Positions 50,335-63,100 of a stretch of 64,000 bases of DNA are shown piece by piece; within the stretch, counting starts at the first letter, position 1, and each line of letters starts with the position of its first letter. Source of the stretch: Halococcus hamelinensis 100A6 (lineage in GTDB: Archaea; Halobacteriota; Halobacteria; Halobacteriales; Halococcaceae); contig NZ_AOMB01000005.1 of NCBI RefSeq assembly GCF_000336675.1, positions 157,920 to 221,919 of the forward strand. Reading direction: 5' to 3'. The notes under the pieces are model-generated. The model saw only the letters and a program-made list of their open reading frames with translations. It did not search any database and was not told the DNA's origin. A program made the position numbers and the translations under genes.

Positions 50335-51855
50335 GTGCTCACGAAGGACCTCCTCCGCGTGTCGCGCGCCGGCGGGGGCTACCGCCCGCGGTTCTCGACC
50401 CCGGACGACCGGCGGCTCGCGGCGCGGGTCATCGGGGTCTATCAGGGCCACACCGGCGAGACGCGGGCGGACCTCGACGAGGCGCTCGCCGACCTCGAAG
50501 GCGAGGCCGACGATTTCAAACTCGTCCGCGGGTTCGCGAAGCTCGTCGACCGGGCGGCGACCTTCGAGACGCGCGCCGTCATCGACCCCGAACGAACCCG
50601 AAGCACCGCCTTCGCCGCCGCGGAGTCGGTCGGGGTCGTCACCGAGGCCGAGCGCGAGACGGCGCTGTCGCGGGCCGCCGACGCGCTCGATGCGTCGCCG
50701 GCGGACGTCGGGCGGTCGCTCTACGCCGACCTCGACGAACGGCAGGTGCTCGTGGCGGTCGACGTCCCGTGGGACCCCGACGGACTGCTCACACAGTACG
50801 ACCTCTCGTTGGCCCAGACCGCGCTGTTCGACGCTACCGAGGTCCGGATCCGGAGTTCGGACCCGCGGGCGGTCGTCACGGTGGTGAAACGCCTCCGGCT
50901 GATGTACGAGATCCGAAAGGCCGGTGACACGGGTGAAGCCCTCTCGGAGCGCGAGGTCGTCGTGACGGGCCCCGACAGCGTCTTTCGACGGACGAGGCGC
51001 TACGGTACCCGATTCGCCCGACTCCTCAGAAGCGTCGCCGGGACGGGACGCTGGACGTTCGCGGCGACCATCGACGACCACGGCACCGAACGCGAACTCC
51101 GGCTCACGGACGAGGACCTCCGGGTTCCCGGAACCGAGCCCGTGGTCGAGGTGAGCTACGACAGCGCGGTGGAGGCCGACTTCGCGACCCGGTTCGCCTC
51201 GCTCGACCTCGACTGGGACCTCGTGCGCGAACCCGAACCCCTCGAAACGGGCGCGCGGGTGATGATCCCGGACTTCGCGTTCGAGTGGAAGTACGGGGAG
51301 TTCCGGGTCTACTTCGAGATCATGGGCTTTTGGACCCCGGAGTACGTCGAGAAGAAGCTCACCCAGATCGAGGAACTCGAAACCGTCGAACTCCTCGTCG
51401 CGGTCGACGACTCGCTCGGGGTGGGCGAGGAGCTCGACGCCCGCGACGCCCGCGCGATCCCCTACTCGAAGCGGGTCCGGCTCAAGGACGTCCGGGACGC
51501 CCTCCGAGGGTACGAGGAGCGACTCAACGACGAGCGCGCGGCGGCGCTGCCCGACGAACTCGTTCCCGAGGCCGACGTCGTCCCGCTCGCCGACCTCGCC
51601 GCCGATTACGGCGTCTCGGAGGCCGTCGTCGAGGGGAAACGATTTCCCGAGCACAAGCGCGTCGGGCGCACGCTCGTCCGGCCGGCGGTGCTCGCGGACC
51701 TCGACGAGGTTATCGAAGCCGGAATGGCGCTTTCGGCGGCCGAAGCCCGCCTCGACGAGGTCGGGGTCGACGACGCGAGCGCCCTCCTCTCGAAACTCGG
51801 CTATCGGGTGGAGTGGGAGGGGCTGAGCGGCGGCACGGTGCGAGAGAAGAGATAA
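50335..51855 (+). CDS. DUF790 family nuclease (Bax1-like partner of XPB)
   Basis: 506 residues: MLTKDLLRVSRAGGGYRPRF, a helical N-terminal part, and the nuclease-like core DFAFEWKYGEFRVYFEIMGFWTPEYVEKKLTQIEELETVELLVAVDDSLG (acidic and Lys residues of a PD-(D/E)XK-type site). The family is the Bax1 endonuclease that binds archaeal XPB and cuts near DNA junctions. GTG start at 50335; co-directional with the helicase. Confidence 0.9.
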   Translation: MLTKDLLRVSRAGGGYRPRFSTPDDRRLAARVIGVYQGHTGETRADLDEALADLEGEADDFKLVRGFAKLVDRAATFETRAVIDPERTRSTAFAAAESVGVVTEAERETALSRAADALDASPADVGRSLYADLDERQVLVAVDVPWDPDGLLTQYDLSLAQTALFDATEVRIRSSDPRAVVTVVKRLRLMYEIRKAGDTGEALSEREVVVTGPDSVFRRTRRYGTRFARLLRSVAGTGRWTFAATIDDHGTERELRLTDEDLRVPGTEPVVEVSYDSAVEADFATRFASLDLDWDLVREPEPLETGARVMIPDFAFEWKYGEFRVYFEIMGFWTPEYVEKKLTQIEELETVELLVAVDDSLGVGEELDARDARAIPYSKRVRLKDVRDALRGYEERLNDERAAALPDELVPEADVVPLADLAADYGVSEAVVEGKRFPEHKRVGRTLVRPAVLADLDEVIEAGMALSAAEARLDEVGVDDASALLSKLGYRVEWEGLSGGTVREKR

Positions 51856-51957
51856 CGTCTTAGAGTTATATCACCCAACATAAGCCGTATGCGTTATGAG
51901 GATCGCAGGCAACGCAATGACAGTAGTGAACGTTTACACGCAAAGGAACGGCAATAA

Positions 51958-52470
51958 CTAAAGGTCTCGTTGGCGACCCTTCGGGATCTGTGACCGGAGT
52001 TCGTCGTGGAGGTAGAGCCCAACACCGAGGGGTTCGGGCTCGCCGGCGACGTCGTGGGCGACGACGAGATAGCCCCAGTCGCCCTCCCACTCGATGTCTT
52101 GGTCCTCGCCCGCCACGAACCGCCGGGCCTCCTCGCGGGTGAGTTCGATCACGTTCCGGGTCGCGTGCTCGCCGAAGCGCTGTGCCGCGTCGGTGGTGGG
52201 TTTCCAGTGCTCCTGACGGGTTCGGAGGAAGGTCATCCCGAGCGCCTCGATCTCGACTGGCCCCTCCATCTCGCCCGCGAAGGCCCAGACCTTCCCGGCA
52301 CCCTTCTCCCAGAAGGAGTACTCGTCGAAGACGGCGGGGGAGACGCCGTAGCGGTCGGTCCAGAACCCCACGACTGCCTCGCGGGTGGCCCGGCCGTCGA
52401 CCGCACGATCGGCGGCGGTGGCGGGCAGGCGGTCGAACCGCGAGCCGTCGTTCTCGTTTGGACCACTCAT
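51958..52470 (-). CDS. PUA-like RNA-binding partner of the NSUN methyltransferase
   Basis: 170 residues from ATG 52470. The C-terminal half (HATRNVIELTREEARRFVAGEDQDIEWEGDWGYLVVAHDVAGEPEPLGVGLYLHDELRSQIPKGRQRDL) follows the pattern of the PUA-like domain that ends bacterial RsmF-type rRNA m5C methyltransferases. Here it is a separate protein whose start overlaps the stop of the methyltransferase gene by 4 nt (ATGA). I infer a split two-subunit enzyme. The convergent gap to the DUF790 gene (51856-51957) is lower in GC and otherwise featureless. Confidence 0.75.
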   Translation of the reverse strand: MSGPNENDGSRFDRLPATAADRAVDGRATREAVVGFWTDRYGVSPAVFDEYSFWEKGAGKVWAFAGEMEGPVEIEALGMTFLRTRQEHWKPTTDAAQRFGEHATRNVIELTREEARRFVAGEDQDIEWEGDWGYLVVAHDVAGEPEPLGVGLYLHDELRSQIPKGRQRDL

Positions 52471-53375
52471 CCCGCGACCTCCAGTTTCGCACAGAAGAAG
52501 CCGCCCGTATCGTTGAGGTGGGGGTAGACCCGCTTCGCGTGCTCGACACCGGGGTCGAAGCGGTCGTCCTCCCACTCGGTGATCCCGGGCCTCGTTTCGA
52601 GCCCGCACTCGAACTCGACGAGCCGGCAGTCCTCGCTTTCGAGGACCGCGTCCAGCACCGCCTCGTTCTCCTCCGGCGCGAAGGTACACGTCGAGTAAAC
52701 CACTGTCCCCCCTGTTTTGGTCGCCTGGACCGCCCGCCGGAGGATAGACTTCTGGGTGCCGGCGATCGATTCGATCCGTTGGCGGGACCACTCGTCGAGC
52801 GCGTCGGGGTTCTTCCGGATGGTGCCCTCACACGAGCACGGCACGTCGACGAGCGCGCGGTCGAACGCCTCGAAATCGAACGGCGCGAGCGAGTAGTTGC
52901 CGGCGTCCCGGTTCGTGACGGCCATCGAGGTCACCCCCAGGCGTTCGGCGTTGAACCGGAGCGCCGAGAGCCGTCCCAGGTTGCGGTCGTTCGCGACCAC
53001 GAGCCCGCGGTCGTCGGCGAGCGCCGCGAGCTGGGTGGCCTTCCCGCCGGGGGCGGCACACGCCGCGAACACCCGTTCGCCCGGTTTCGGGTCACACACC
53101 GTCGCGGGCAGCGCCGAGACCTCCTCCTGGCCGTGGAGCCAGCCGTGGAACGCGCCCCACGTCCGACCGGTGGTGGTCCCGTCGAGCTTCACGAGCCCCG
53201 GCTGCCACTCGCACGACTCGAACTCGACACCCTCCTCGTCGAGTGCCTCCTTCGCGCGCTCGACGCTCGTCTTGATGGTGTTGACCCGGGCGACGTGGCC
53301 GAGCGGGCGCTCACAGGCCGCACGGAACGCCGCGAAGTCGTCGATGATGGGTTCGTATCGGTCGAGGGGGTCCAT
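52467..53375 (-). CDS. RsmB/NOP (NSUN) family RNA m5C methyltransferase
   Basis: 302 residues. SAM site VFAACAAPGGKATQLAAL, then VANDRN, DVPCSCEG with the product-release/catalytic Cys, and YSTCTFAPEENEAVLDAVL with the nucleophilic Cys; ends RVYPHLNDTGGFFCAKLEVAG. Methylates cytosine C5 in tRNA or rRNA. It lacks the C-terminal PUA-like domain of RsmF, which appears as the overlapping downstream gene. Short N-terminal extension (MDPLDRYEPIIDDF). Confidence 0.92.
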   Translation of the reverse strand: MDPLDRYEPIIDDFAAFRAACERPLGHVARVNTIKTSVERAKEALDEEGVEFESCEWQPGLVKLDGTTTGRTWGAFHGWLHGQEEVSALPATVCDPKPGERVFAACAAPGGKATQLAALADDRGLVVANDRNLGRLSALRFNAERLGVTSMAVTNRDAGNYSLAPFDFEAFDRALVDVPCSCEGTIRKNPDALDEWSRQRIESIAGTQKSILRRAVQATKTGGTVVYSTCTFAPEENEAVLDAVLESEDCRLVEFECGLETRPGITEWEDDRFDPGVEHAKRVYPHLNDTGGFFCAKLEVAG

Positions 53376-53456
53376 TGGTCGTCGTGGTCGGCGTGGTCGC
53401 TTGTCGATTTCGGACTCCGGGGAAGAGCTATGTCGGCGCGGCGAGTGGTTCTAGCT

Positions 53457-54191
53457 ATGGCTCGCATCGACGTCGTGGCCGACCTCGAACTCGACTCGCC
53501 GACGCTCGTCGAGGGGCTCCCCGGGGTCGGCCTCGTCGGGAAGACCGTCGCCGACCACCTCGTGAACGCCTTCGGGATGGAGTACTACGCGGGCGTCCAC
53601 TGCGACGGGGTCCCGCAGGTCGGGGTCTACCGCGGCGAGCGCTCCGCGCTCCGCCCGCCGGTCCGCCTCCACGCCGACCCCGACCGGAACCTCGTGGTGC
53701 TCCAGAGCGACGTCCCCGTCTCGCCCTCCGAGGCGACCGCCTTCGCCGCCTGCGTGACCGGCTGGCTCGACGACCACGACGTCACGCCGATCTACCTCTC
53801 CGGTCTGCCCGAACAGTCCGACGACCCGCGCGAACTCTACGGCGTCTCGACCGGCGACGGCGACCGCCTGCTCGACGATGCGGGGGTCGTCCCGCCCGCC
53901 GAGGGCGGCCTCGTCAGCGGCCCGACCGGCGCGCTGCTCTATCAGGCCGAGCGGACGGGGCTCGACAGCGTCGGCCTCATCGTCGAGACCGACCCGCGAT
54001 TCCCCGACCCCGAGGCCGCTCGGGTCGTCCTCGAACACGGGGTCGCACCGATCGCGGGTATCGAGGTCGAGACCCAGGACCTGACCGAGCGTGCCGAGGA
54101 GATCCGCGAGGCCCGCGAACGCCTCGCCGAACGGATGGCCGAGGCCGAGGACGAGAGTTCCCAGGCCGAGCCGCTCCGGATGTTCCAATAA
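53457..54191 (+). CDS. PAC2-family proteasome assembly chaperone-like protein
   Basis: 244 residues: DVVADLELDSPTLVEGLPGVGLVGKTVADHLVNAFGMEYYAG, LVVLQSDVPVSPSEATAFAACVTGWL, PIYLSGLPEQ, and GLVSGPTGALLYQAER. This is the archaeal PAC2/PbaB type; chaperones of proteasome assembly are the characterised members. A long charged helix ends the protein (LTERAEEIREARERLAERMAEAE). ATG 53457. Its TAA (54189-54191) opens repeat copy E. Confidence 0.88.
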   Translation: MARIDVVADLELDSPTLVEGLPGVGLVGKTVADHLVNAFGMEYYAGVHCDGVPQVGVYRGERSALRPPVRLHADPDRNLVVLQSDVPVSPSEATAFAACVTGWLDDHDVTPIYLSGLPEQSDDPRELYGVSTGDGDRLLDDAGVVPPAEGGLVSGPTGALLYQAERTGLDSVGLIVETDPRFPDPEAARVVLEHGVAPIAGIEVETQDLTERAEEIREARERLAERMAEAEDESSQAEPLRMFQ

Positions 54192-54471
54192 ACCCACCTT
54201 TTGCTGCGGTCGCTCGCTAGCGCTCGCTCCCTGGCAAAATGTGGATCAAAAGCCCACGTCACCCCACTCGCTCCGCTCGGGGGTTCCTCGGCCCGCTCAC
54301 TCGGCCTGCGGCCTCGTTCGCGGTACAATAACTTCCGCCACCGCACAGCACCGCTGAAGCCCTCGACCGCTCGCTTCGCTCGCGGCCTCGCCCTTCATCC
54401 ACCAGGACCGCACCGCGACCGCGACCGCGCTGCAACCGCAGCCGCGACCGCACCGCCGCCGCGATGGCGGC
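54192..54471 (+). repeat. Intergenic repeat family, copy E (complete)
   Basis: Fills the gap between convergent PAC2 and gyrA. Starts at the PAC2 stop, same strand: ACCCACCTTTTGCTGC head, CGCTAGCG palindrome, core GCAAAATGTGGATCAAAAGC (54234-54253), ACCCC/GGGGGT hairpin, CGCTCAC ... GTTCGCGGTACAATAACTT, GAAGCCCTCG, imperfect CCGC/GCGG hairpin (54367-54385), CGCCCTTCATCCACCAGG, ACCGC tail. Nearly identical to copy B around the core. On the gyrA strand the core reads as two T runs, so it may also serve gyrA's 3' end. Confidence 0.9.
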
Positions 54472-56913
54472 CTACTGGACTTCGGAGAGGACGTCGAGAC
54501 AGGCGACGTGGTCACCGTCGGCGAGTTGCATCACCCGGACGCCCTTCGTGTTCCGGCCGACCGCCGAGATGTCCTCGACGCGGGTTCGGATGATCTGGCC
54601 GCCCTGGCTCATCACCACGAGGTCGTCGTCGGCGGTGACGGCTTCGATCGCCGTCACGTCGCCGTTGCGGCCGCCGGTCTTGATGTCCTTCAATCCCTTG
54701 CCGTAGCGCGATTGGGTCCGGTACTTCTCCACCGGGGTGCGCTTGCCGTAGCCGTTCTCGGTGAGCGTGAGGAGGTCGTGACCCTCCCGCGCGACCACCA
54801 GCCCGGCCACTGCGTCGCCGTCGGTGAGTCTGATCGCGTTCACGCCGCGGGCGCTCCGGCCCATCTCGCGGGCCTCCTCCTTCGGGAATCGGATCGCCAT
54901 GCCCTGCTCGGTGGCGACCAGCAGGTCGCCCTCGTCGTCGGTGACGGTCACGTCCACGAGCTCGTCGCCGTCTTCGAGCCGGGTGGCGATCAGGCCGTTC
55001 GAGTGGATGTTCTCGAAGTCGGTGGCGCAGGTCCGCTTGATGTACCCCTCGCGCGTGACCATCGTGAGACACTGGTCCTCGTCGTCGAGGTCGTCGGTCG
55101 CCACCACGGCCGTGATGTCCTCGCCGTCGTCGAGGTCGACGAGGTTCACCGCGGACTTCCCGCGCGCCGTGCGACCCATCTCCGGCACCTCGTAGACCTT
55201 GAGCCGGTAGACGTAGCCCTGGTTCGTAAAGCACAGGAGATAATCGTGGGTGTTCGCCCGGAAGACCGCCGACACCCGGTCGCCCTCCTTGAGTTTCGTG
55301 CCGATGATCCCCTTGCCGCCGCGACCCTGGGCCTCGAAGTTCGCCGCCGGCATCCGCTTGATGTAGTCGTTCTGGGTCACCACTACGACGACCTCCTCCT
55401 CGGGGATGAGGTCCTCGCGGGTCACGGTGCCGTAGTCCTCGACGATACGCGTCCGGCGGTCGTCGGCGTACTCGGCTTTGACCTCCCGGAGCTCGTCGGT
55501 GATCACCCGGTCGAGCTCGGCGTCGCTCCCGAGGATGGTTTCGAGCCGGTCGATCTCCGTCTGGACGTCCTCGTACTCCGCCTCGATCTCCTCGACCTCG
55601 ATCGAGGTCAGGCTCCCGAGCTGCATCCGGACGATGTGGTCGGCCTGGCGCCCCGAGAGGTCGTAGGACTCCTGGAGGGCGGCCTTCGCCGCGCTTCGGT
55701 CCTCGGCGTCCCGGATTCGTTCGATGACGTCTTCTGCGTTTTCGAGCGCGGTCAGCCGGCCGTCGAGGATGTGGGCGCGGTCCTCGGACTCGGCGAGGTC
55801 GTGTTCGGTCCGCCGGCGGACCACCTCGCGGCGGTGGTCGAGGTAGTGGCCGAGGAGCTGTTTCAGGTCGAGGACCTGTGGCTCGCCGTCGACCAGCGCG
55901 AGGTTGATCACCCCGAAGGTCTTCTCGAAGCAGTGTTCGAGGAGCTGGTTCTCGACGACGTCCGTCAGGGCACCGCGTTTGAGGTCGATGACGATCCGGA
56001 TGCCGTCCCTGTCGGACTCGTCACGGAGGTCCGAAACCCCTTCGAGGGTGCCGTCGTTGACGAGGTCCGCGATGTGCTCGACGAGTTTGGCCTTGTTCTG
56101 CTGGTAGGGAAGTTCGGTGACGACGATCCGATCCCCGCTGGGGTTCTCCTCGATCTCGTAGCTCGCGCGCATCCGGACCCGGCCGCGGCCCGTGGTGTAC
56201 GCCGAGTGGATCGCCTCGCGGCCCACGATCTCCGCGCCGGTCGGGAAGTCGGGGCCCTTCACGTGCTCCATCAGGTCCTCGACGACACAGTTCGGGTTCT
56301 CGATGAGGTGGATCGTGGCGTCGATCACCTCCCCGAGGTTGTGCGGCGGGACGTTGGTGCTCATCCCGACCGCGATACCGGACGAACCGTTCACCAGAAG
56401 GTTCGGATAGGCCGCCGGGAGCACGTCCGGCTCTTCGAGGCGGTCGTCGTAGTTCGGGGCGAAGTCGATCGTGTCCTTCCCGATGTCCGAGAGGAGTTCC
56501 TCCGCGATCGGGCTCATCCGGGCTTCGGTGTAGCGCATCGCCGCGGGCGGGTCGCCGTCGACGGAGCCGAAGTTACCCTGGCCGTCGACGAGCGGCGCGC
56601 GCATCGAGAAGTCCTGGGCCATCCGCGCGAGCGCGTCGTAGATCGCCGAGTCGCCGTGGGGGTGGTAGTCGCCCATCGTGTCGCCCACGACGGAGGAGGA
56701 CTTCCGGTGGCCCGCACGGGAGGTGACGCCCTCCTCGTGCATCGCGAAGAGGATCCGACGGTGGACGGGTTTGAGGCCGTCGCGAACGTCGGGGAGCGCC
56801 CGACCCGCGATGACCGACATCGCGTAGTCGATGTAGGACTGCTCCATCTCGTCCTCGATACGGACCGAGTCCATCGACGCGTCGGGACCGCTTGGGGGAA
56901 TGTCAGAACTCAT
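54472..56913 (-). CDS. gyrA: DNA gyrase subunit A
   Basis: 813 residues. Breakage-reunion domain with [43 protein letters not shown] (quinolone region) and catalytic Tyr128 in [10 protein letters not shown]; long coiled-coil tower; six-bladed C-terminal wrapping domain with GyrA-box-like QGRGGKG (first Arg of canonical QRRGGKG replaced by Gly) and repeats such as [12 protein letters not shown]. Introduces negative supercoils with GyrB. ATG 56913. gyrB lies upstream on the same strand but a repeat copy of about 300 bp separates them. Confidence 0.97.
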   Translation of the reverse strand: MSSDIPPSGPDASMDSVRIEDEMEQSYIDYAMSVIAGRALPDVRDGLKPVHRRILFAMHEEGVTSRAGHRKSSSVVGDTMGDYHPHGDSAIYDALARMAQDFSMRAPLVDGQGNFGSVDGDPPAAMRYTEARMSPIAEELLSDIGKDTIDFAPNYDDRLEEPDVLPAAYPNLLVNGSSGIAVGMSTNVPPHNLGEVIDATIHLIENPNCVVEDLMEHVKGPDFPTGAEIVGREAIHSAYTTGRGRVRMRASYEIEENPSGDRIVVTELPYQQNKAKLVEHIADLVNDGTLEGVSDLRDESDRDGIRIVIDLKRGALTDVVENQLLEHCFEKTFGVINLALVDGEPQVLDLKQLLGHYLDHRREVVRRRTEHDLAESEDRAHILDGRLTALENAEDVIERIRDAEDRSAAKAALQESYDLSGRQADHIVRMQLGSLTSIEVEEIEAEYEDVQTEIDRLETILGSDAELDRVITDELREVKAEYADDRRTRIVEDYGTVTREDLIPEEEVVVVVTQNDYIKRMPAANFEAQGRGGKGIIGTKLKEGDRVSAVFRANTHDYLLCFTNQGYVYRLKVYEVPEMGRTARGKSAVNLVDLDDGEDITAVVATDDLDDEDQCLTMVTREGYIKRTCATDFENIHSNGLIATRLEDGDELVDVTVTDDEGDLLVATEQGMAIRFPKEEAREMGRSARGVNAIRLTDGDAVAGLVVAREGHDLLTLTENGYGKRTPVEKYRTQSRYGKGLKDIKTGGRNGDVTAIEAVTADDDLVVMSQGGQIIRTRVEDISAVGRNTKGVRVMQLADGDHVACLDVLSEVQ

Positions 56914-56929
56914 GGATCAGGGGTGATGT

Positions 56930-57231
56930 CGTGGTGTCGATTGCCGGTCGGCCGCCGTGCGGTGCGGTCGCGGTACGGTCGCGGTACGGTTGCGGTGCGG
57001 TGCCTGGCGGATGAAGGGCGACGGCGCGAGTGAAACGAGCGCCGGAGGGCTTCTGCGGTGCTGTGCGGAGCGGTCGCGGTGTCGCCAGTGGTCCCACCGC
57101 GAGCGAACGGAGTGAGCGAGCGGGCGCGAGGGTGACCGAACGGGAACCCGACGCGCTTTTGATCCACATTTTGCCAGGGAGGCCGCGAAGCGGCCGACTG
57201 CAGCAAAAGGTGGGGCTGAAAGGTGGGTGCA
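56930..57231 (-). repeat. Intergenic repeat family, copy F, between gyrB and gyrA
   Basis: Begins at the gyrB TAA (57232-57234), same strand. Head CACCCACCTTT repeated as CCCCACCTTTTGCTGC; perfect GGCCGC-TTC-GCGGCC hairpin; core GCAAAATGTGGATCAAAAGC (57155-57174); CGCTCGCTCACTCCGTTCGC direct units; GAAGCCCTC-like block; 6-bp CGGCGC/GCGCCG hairpin (57022-57044); CGCCCTTCATCCGCCAGG; tail of ACCGTACCGCG units ending 16 bp before gyrA. Confidence 0.88.
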
Positions 57232-59358
<2,127 letters not shown>

Positions 59359-61731
59359 ATGCCATCCCTCCAATCCACGCTCGACGATGGGGGGGTCGCC
59401 GCGGAGCTCGCGGAGGGCCAGCGCGCGATCTCCATCGCCGAGTTCTTCGAGAAGAACAAGCACATGCTCGGGTTCGACAGCGGTGCCCGGGGCCTCGTCA
59501 CCGCCGTGAAGGAGGCGGTCGACAACGCGCTCGACGCCGCCGAGGAGGCCGGCCACCTCCCCGACATCTACGTCGAGATCGAGGAGGTCGGCGACTACTA
59601 TCGATTGGTGGTCGAGGACAACGGTCCGGGGATCACCGCCGAACAGCTCCCGAAGGTCTTCGGAAAGCTCCTCTACGGCTCGCGGTTCCACAAACGCGAA
59701 CAGGCCCGGGGCCAGCAGGGGATCGGTATCTCGGCGGCGGTTCTCTACAGCCAACTGACGAGCGGGAAACCCGCGAAGATCACGAGTCGCACGGGGGGCG
59801 GCGAGGCGAAGTACTTCGAGCTCATCATCGATACCGATACCAACGAACCCGAGGTCTCGGTCGAGGAGACGACGACCTGGGACCGGCCTCACGGGACGCG
59901 GATCGAGCTCGAGATGGACGCGAACATGCGCGCCCGCGGCCAGCTCCGGGACTACATCAAACACACCGCGGTGGTGAACCCCCACGCCCGGATCGAGCTC
60001 CGCGAACCCGGCGGCGAGTTCAAGGCCGAACGCGCCACCGACGACCTCCCCGCCGAGACCGAGGAGATCCGCCCGCATCCGCACGGGGTCGAGCTCGGAA
60101 CGCTGTTGAAGATGCTCGACGACACCGACTCCTACAGCCTCTCGGGCTTCCTCCAGGAGGAGTTCACCAGGGTCGGGAAGAAGACCGCCGCGAACGTCAT
60201 CGCGGCGTTCAACGACCGCCACTACGGTCGCGAGATGGCGTGGCGAACGCCCCACGACGGCGCGGCGGTCGAGGCCGCGGTCACCGACGTGGTGGCGAAC
60301 AAAAGCGCCGAGGACGTCGACGCGTTCGCCACCCACATAGCCGAGGCCGTCGGGGAGCGCGACCGACTCGCACATCACGAACTCGACGCCCTCGTGCGGA
60401 CGGCGGCGGGCGAGACCAACGCCGAAACTGGCACGACGTTCGGCGAGACGGTGTGTGAGAAGGCCGTCGCGGCGACGTGGGACGTGATTCGGGAGAACCG
60501 CGAGAGCGACCTCTACGAGCTCGCCGACGACGCGACGAGCACCCGAAAGGACGGTTCGACCATCGAACCGTTCGCCGACCGGCTGGCCGCGAAGTTCGAG
60601 GGCGGGCGCGACCGCCTCCGGCGCGACGAGCTCGCCGAGTACGTCGACCGCGCGGCGGCGATGACCGAGGAGCGCGACGACGTCTCGTTCGGCGAGACCG
60701 CCCGCGAGAACGTCGTCGAGGCCGTCTGGGAGGTCTGTCGGGCGGTGCCCGACGACCCGCCGACGGTCACGGAAGTGGCCGGCGACCGCGACACCGCGAG
60801 CGCGCTGTTGGACGCGATGAGCGCGACGGACATCATCGCGCCGCCGACCGACTGCCTCTCGCCGATCACCGCCGAGCTCGTGCGCTCGGGTCTCGAAAAG
60901 GAGTTCGACGCGGACTTCTACGCCTCGGCGACGCGGGACGCGGGCGTTCACGGCGGCGACCCGTTCATCGTCGAGGCGGGCATCGCCTACGGCGGCGAGC
61001 TCGGAGCCGAGGGGAACGTCCAGCTCATGCGCTTCGCCAACCGCGTTCCCCTGGTCTACCAGCGCGGCGCGTGTGCGACGACCGACGTGATCAAGTCGAT
61101 CGGCTGGCGGAACTACGGTCTCGACCAGCCCGGCGGGTCGGGGATGCCGAACGGGCCGTGCGTCATCATGGTCCACGTCGCCTCGACCAACGTGCCCTTC
61201 ACCAGCGAATCGAAGGACGCCATAGCGAACGTCCCCGGGATCGAAGACGAGATCGAACTCGCGGTCCGTGAGGCCGCCCGCGAACTCAAGAGCTACCTGA
61301 AAAAGCGCCAGTCGATGCAACAGCGCCGCCAAAAGCAGGACGTGCTCGGGGCGATCCTCCCCGAGATGGCGACGAAGCTCGCCGACGTCACCGAGCGCGA
61401 GGAGCTGGACATCGACGACTCGCTCGCGCGGATCATGAACAACGTGCTGGTCGAGCGGCGCGTCGAGGACGACCACGTCGAACTCGTCGTCGAGAACCAC
61501 TCCTCGACGGGCGAGAGCCCGGAGCTCACCGAGATCGTCTCGGCCGAACCGACGGCGGTCTCGGACGGCGCGCGCGTCGTCGAGATGGACGGCGAGTGGT
61601 TCATCAAGTGGTCGCCCGAAGTGAGCGGCAACGACGAGGCCACGCTCGAATACGACCTCGCCGACGCCGACGCCGCCTTCGACCTCGACGTGACCGGTAT
61701 CGAAGCCGAGAAACTCACCGTCAACGCCTAA
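59359..61731 (+). CDS. top6B: DNA topoisomerase VI subunit B
   Basis: 790 residues. GHKL ATPase with [64 protein letters not shown]2TH-like region, transducer with [23 protein letters not shown], and an Ig-like tail. It is longer than Sulfolobus Top6B (about 530) mainly because of an acidic helical insert near residues 300-500 that contains two similar segments of about 50 residues (331-380 and 414-462). Relaxes supercoils and decatenates with Top6A. Leaderless promoter just upstream. Confidence 0.96.
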   Translation: MPSLQSTLDDGGVAAELAEGQRAISIAEFFEKNKHMLGFDSGARGLVTAVKEAVDNALDAAEEAGHLPDIYVEIEEVGDYYRLVVEDNGPGITAEQLPKVFGKLLYGSRFHKREQARGQQGIGISAAVLYSQLTSGKPAKITSRTGGGEAKYFELIIDTDTNEPEVSVEETTTWDRPHGTRIELEMDANMRARGQLRDYIKHTAVVNPHARIELREPGGEFKAERATDDLPAETEEIRPHPHGVELGTLLKMLDDTDSYSLSGFLQEEFTRVGKKTAANVIAAFNDRHYGREMAWRTPHDGAAVEAAVTDVVANKSAEDVDAFATHIAEAVGERDRLAHHELDALVRTAAGETNAETGTTFGETVCEKAVAATWDVIRENRESDLYELADDATSTRKDGSTIEPFADRLAAKFEGGRDRLRRDELAEYVDRAAAMTEERDDVSFGETARENVVEAVWEVCRAVPDDPPTVTEVAGDRDTASALLDAMSATDIIAPPTDCLSPITAELVRSGLEKEFDADFYASATRDAGVHGGDPFIVEAGIAYGGELGAEGNVQLMRFANRVPLVYQRGACATTDVIKSIGWRNYGLDQPGGSGMPNGPCVIMVHVASTNVPFTSESKDAIANVPGIEDEIELAVREAARELKSYLKKRQSMQQRRQKQDVLGAILPEMATKLADVTEREELDIDDSLARIMNNVLVERRVEDDHVELVVENHSSTGESPELTEIVSAEPTAVSDGARVVEMDGEWFIKWSPEVSGNDEATLEYDLADADAAFDLDVTGIEAEKLTVNA

Positions 61732-61755
61732 CTCGTTCCACAAACAGAACCACCC

Positions 61756-62856
61756 ATGAGCACCGACACACCCGACATCGACGCCTCGGCGCGCGAGCGG
61801 CTCATCGACCTCGCCGCCGAGTTCTACGACCAGTTCGCCGCGGGGGAGGTCCCCGAGATGCGGCTCCCGACGCGGACGAAATCCAACATCGAGTACGACG
61901 AGGACTCGAACGTCTGGGTCTACGGCGACCGCGAGAGCACGCGAAGCGCGAACTCCGTTCGCGGCGCGCGCAAGCTCCTCAAGGCCATCTACACGATCGA
62001 CTTCCTCGCCGAGCAGCTCGACGAGGACCGTTCGTCCACCCTGCGTGAACTCTACTACCTCTCGGAGAGCTGGGGCGAGAAGGAGGCCCAGTTTTCCGAC
62101 CAGGACGAGTCGAACCAGCTGATCGAGGACCTCGAGATCGTCTCCCACGTCACCCGCGAGGACTTCCACATGCGTCCGGAGGAGTCCGGCGCGAAGCTCA
62201 TGGGCCCGCTCCGCATCCGCGAGCAGACGAACCGCGGCGACCGCGAGATCCACTGCCAGGACGACGTCGGCCAGGGCGGCTATCAGATCCCGAACAACCC
62301 CGACACGATCGAGTTCCTCGACCACGACACCGACTTCGTCCTCTGTGTCGAGACCGGCGGGATGCGCGACCGACTGGTCGAGAACGGCTTCGACGAGGAC
62401 TTCAGCACCCTCGTGGTCCACCTCGGCGGCCAGCCCGCGCGTGCGACCCGGCGGATCATCAAACGGCTCCACGACGAACTCGATCTCCCAGTAGTAGTCT
62501 TCACCGACGGCGACCCGTGGTCCTACCGGATCTACGGCTCGGTGGCCTACGGCTCCATCAAGTCCGCCCACCTCTCCGAGTACCTCGCCACGCCCGAGGC
62601 GCGCTTCATCGGGATCCAGCCCGCGGACATCGTGGAGTACGACCTGCCGACCGACCCCCTCAGCGACTCGGACATCAACGCGCTCGAGAGCGAACTCACC
62701 GACCCGCGATTCCAGACCGACTACTGGCGCGAACAGATCGAACTCCAGCTCGACATCGGCAAGAAGGCCGAACAGCAGTCGCTGGCCGCGCGTGGCCTCG
62801 ATTTCGTCACGGACACCTATCTCCCCGAACGGCTGACCGCGATGGGCGTCCTGTAG
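61756..62856 (+). CDS. top6A: DNA topoisomerase VI subunit A (Spo11 homologue)
   Basis: 366 residues. Winged-helix CAP domain with the catalytic Tyr in [11 protein letters not shown] (near residue 101), TOPRIM domain with [10 protein letters not shown] and [21 protein letters not shown]. Cuts both DNA strands; partner of Top6B, whose stop lies 25 bp upstream. ATG 61756. Downstream sequence changes character abruptly (viral fragment, DUF4145). Confidence 0.97.
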   Translation: MSTDTPDIDASARERLIDLAAEFYDQFAAGEVPEMRLPTRTKSNIEYDEDSNVWVYGDRESTRSANSVRGARKLLKAIYTIDFLAEQLDEDRSSTLRELYYLSESWGEKEAQFSDQDESNQLIEDLEIVSHVTREDFHMRPEESGAKLMGPLRIREQTNRGDREIHCQDDVGQGGYQIPNNPDTIEFLDHDTDFVLCVETGGMRDRLVENGFDEDFSTLVVHLGGQPARATRRIIKRLHDELDLPVVVFTDGDPWSYRIYGSVAYGSIKSAHLSEYLATPEARFIGIQPADIVEYDLPTDPLSDSDINALESELTDPRFQTDYWREQIELQLDIGKKAEQQSLAARGLDFVTDTYLPERLTAMGVL

Positions 62857-62864
62857 TTCGGGCG

Positions 62865-63097
62865 TCTCGACCGCGGTTCGAACGGGCTCCGAGACCGACT
62901 TCGAGGAATGGCTCAACACCCAGATCCGCAACGACATCAACAGGGTCCGAATCCAGAACACGAGCCCGTGCAAGAAGATTTGCGCCCCACTCGTGGCCGA
63001 CAACCCCTACGACCGCGACGAGGCGCTCGGAATACTGCCCGCACATCCGAACTGCATGGGTTCGTGGGCGTCGGAGGTTCCGGGGGCTAGGTCGTAG
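62865..63097 (+). pseudogene. C-terminal fragment of a viral MuF-like minor head protein
   Basis: An open frame without start codon begins right after top6A and ends at TAG 63095-63097. It translates to FEEWLNTQIRNDINRVRIQN, then PCKKICAPLVADNPYD and LPAHPNCMGSWASEV. The C-x3-C followed by HPNC is the metal-binding-like end of phage Mu F/head-morphogenesis proteins found in haloviruses and proviruses. No other viral gene is in the window, so I read this as a leftover of a provirus that integrated or recombined beside top6A. Confidence 0.6.
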
Positions 63098-63100
63098 CGA

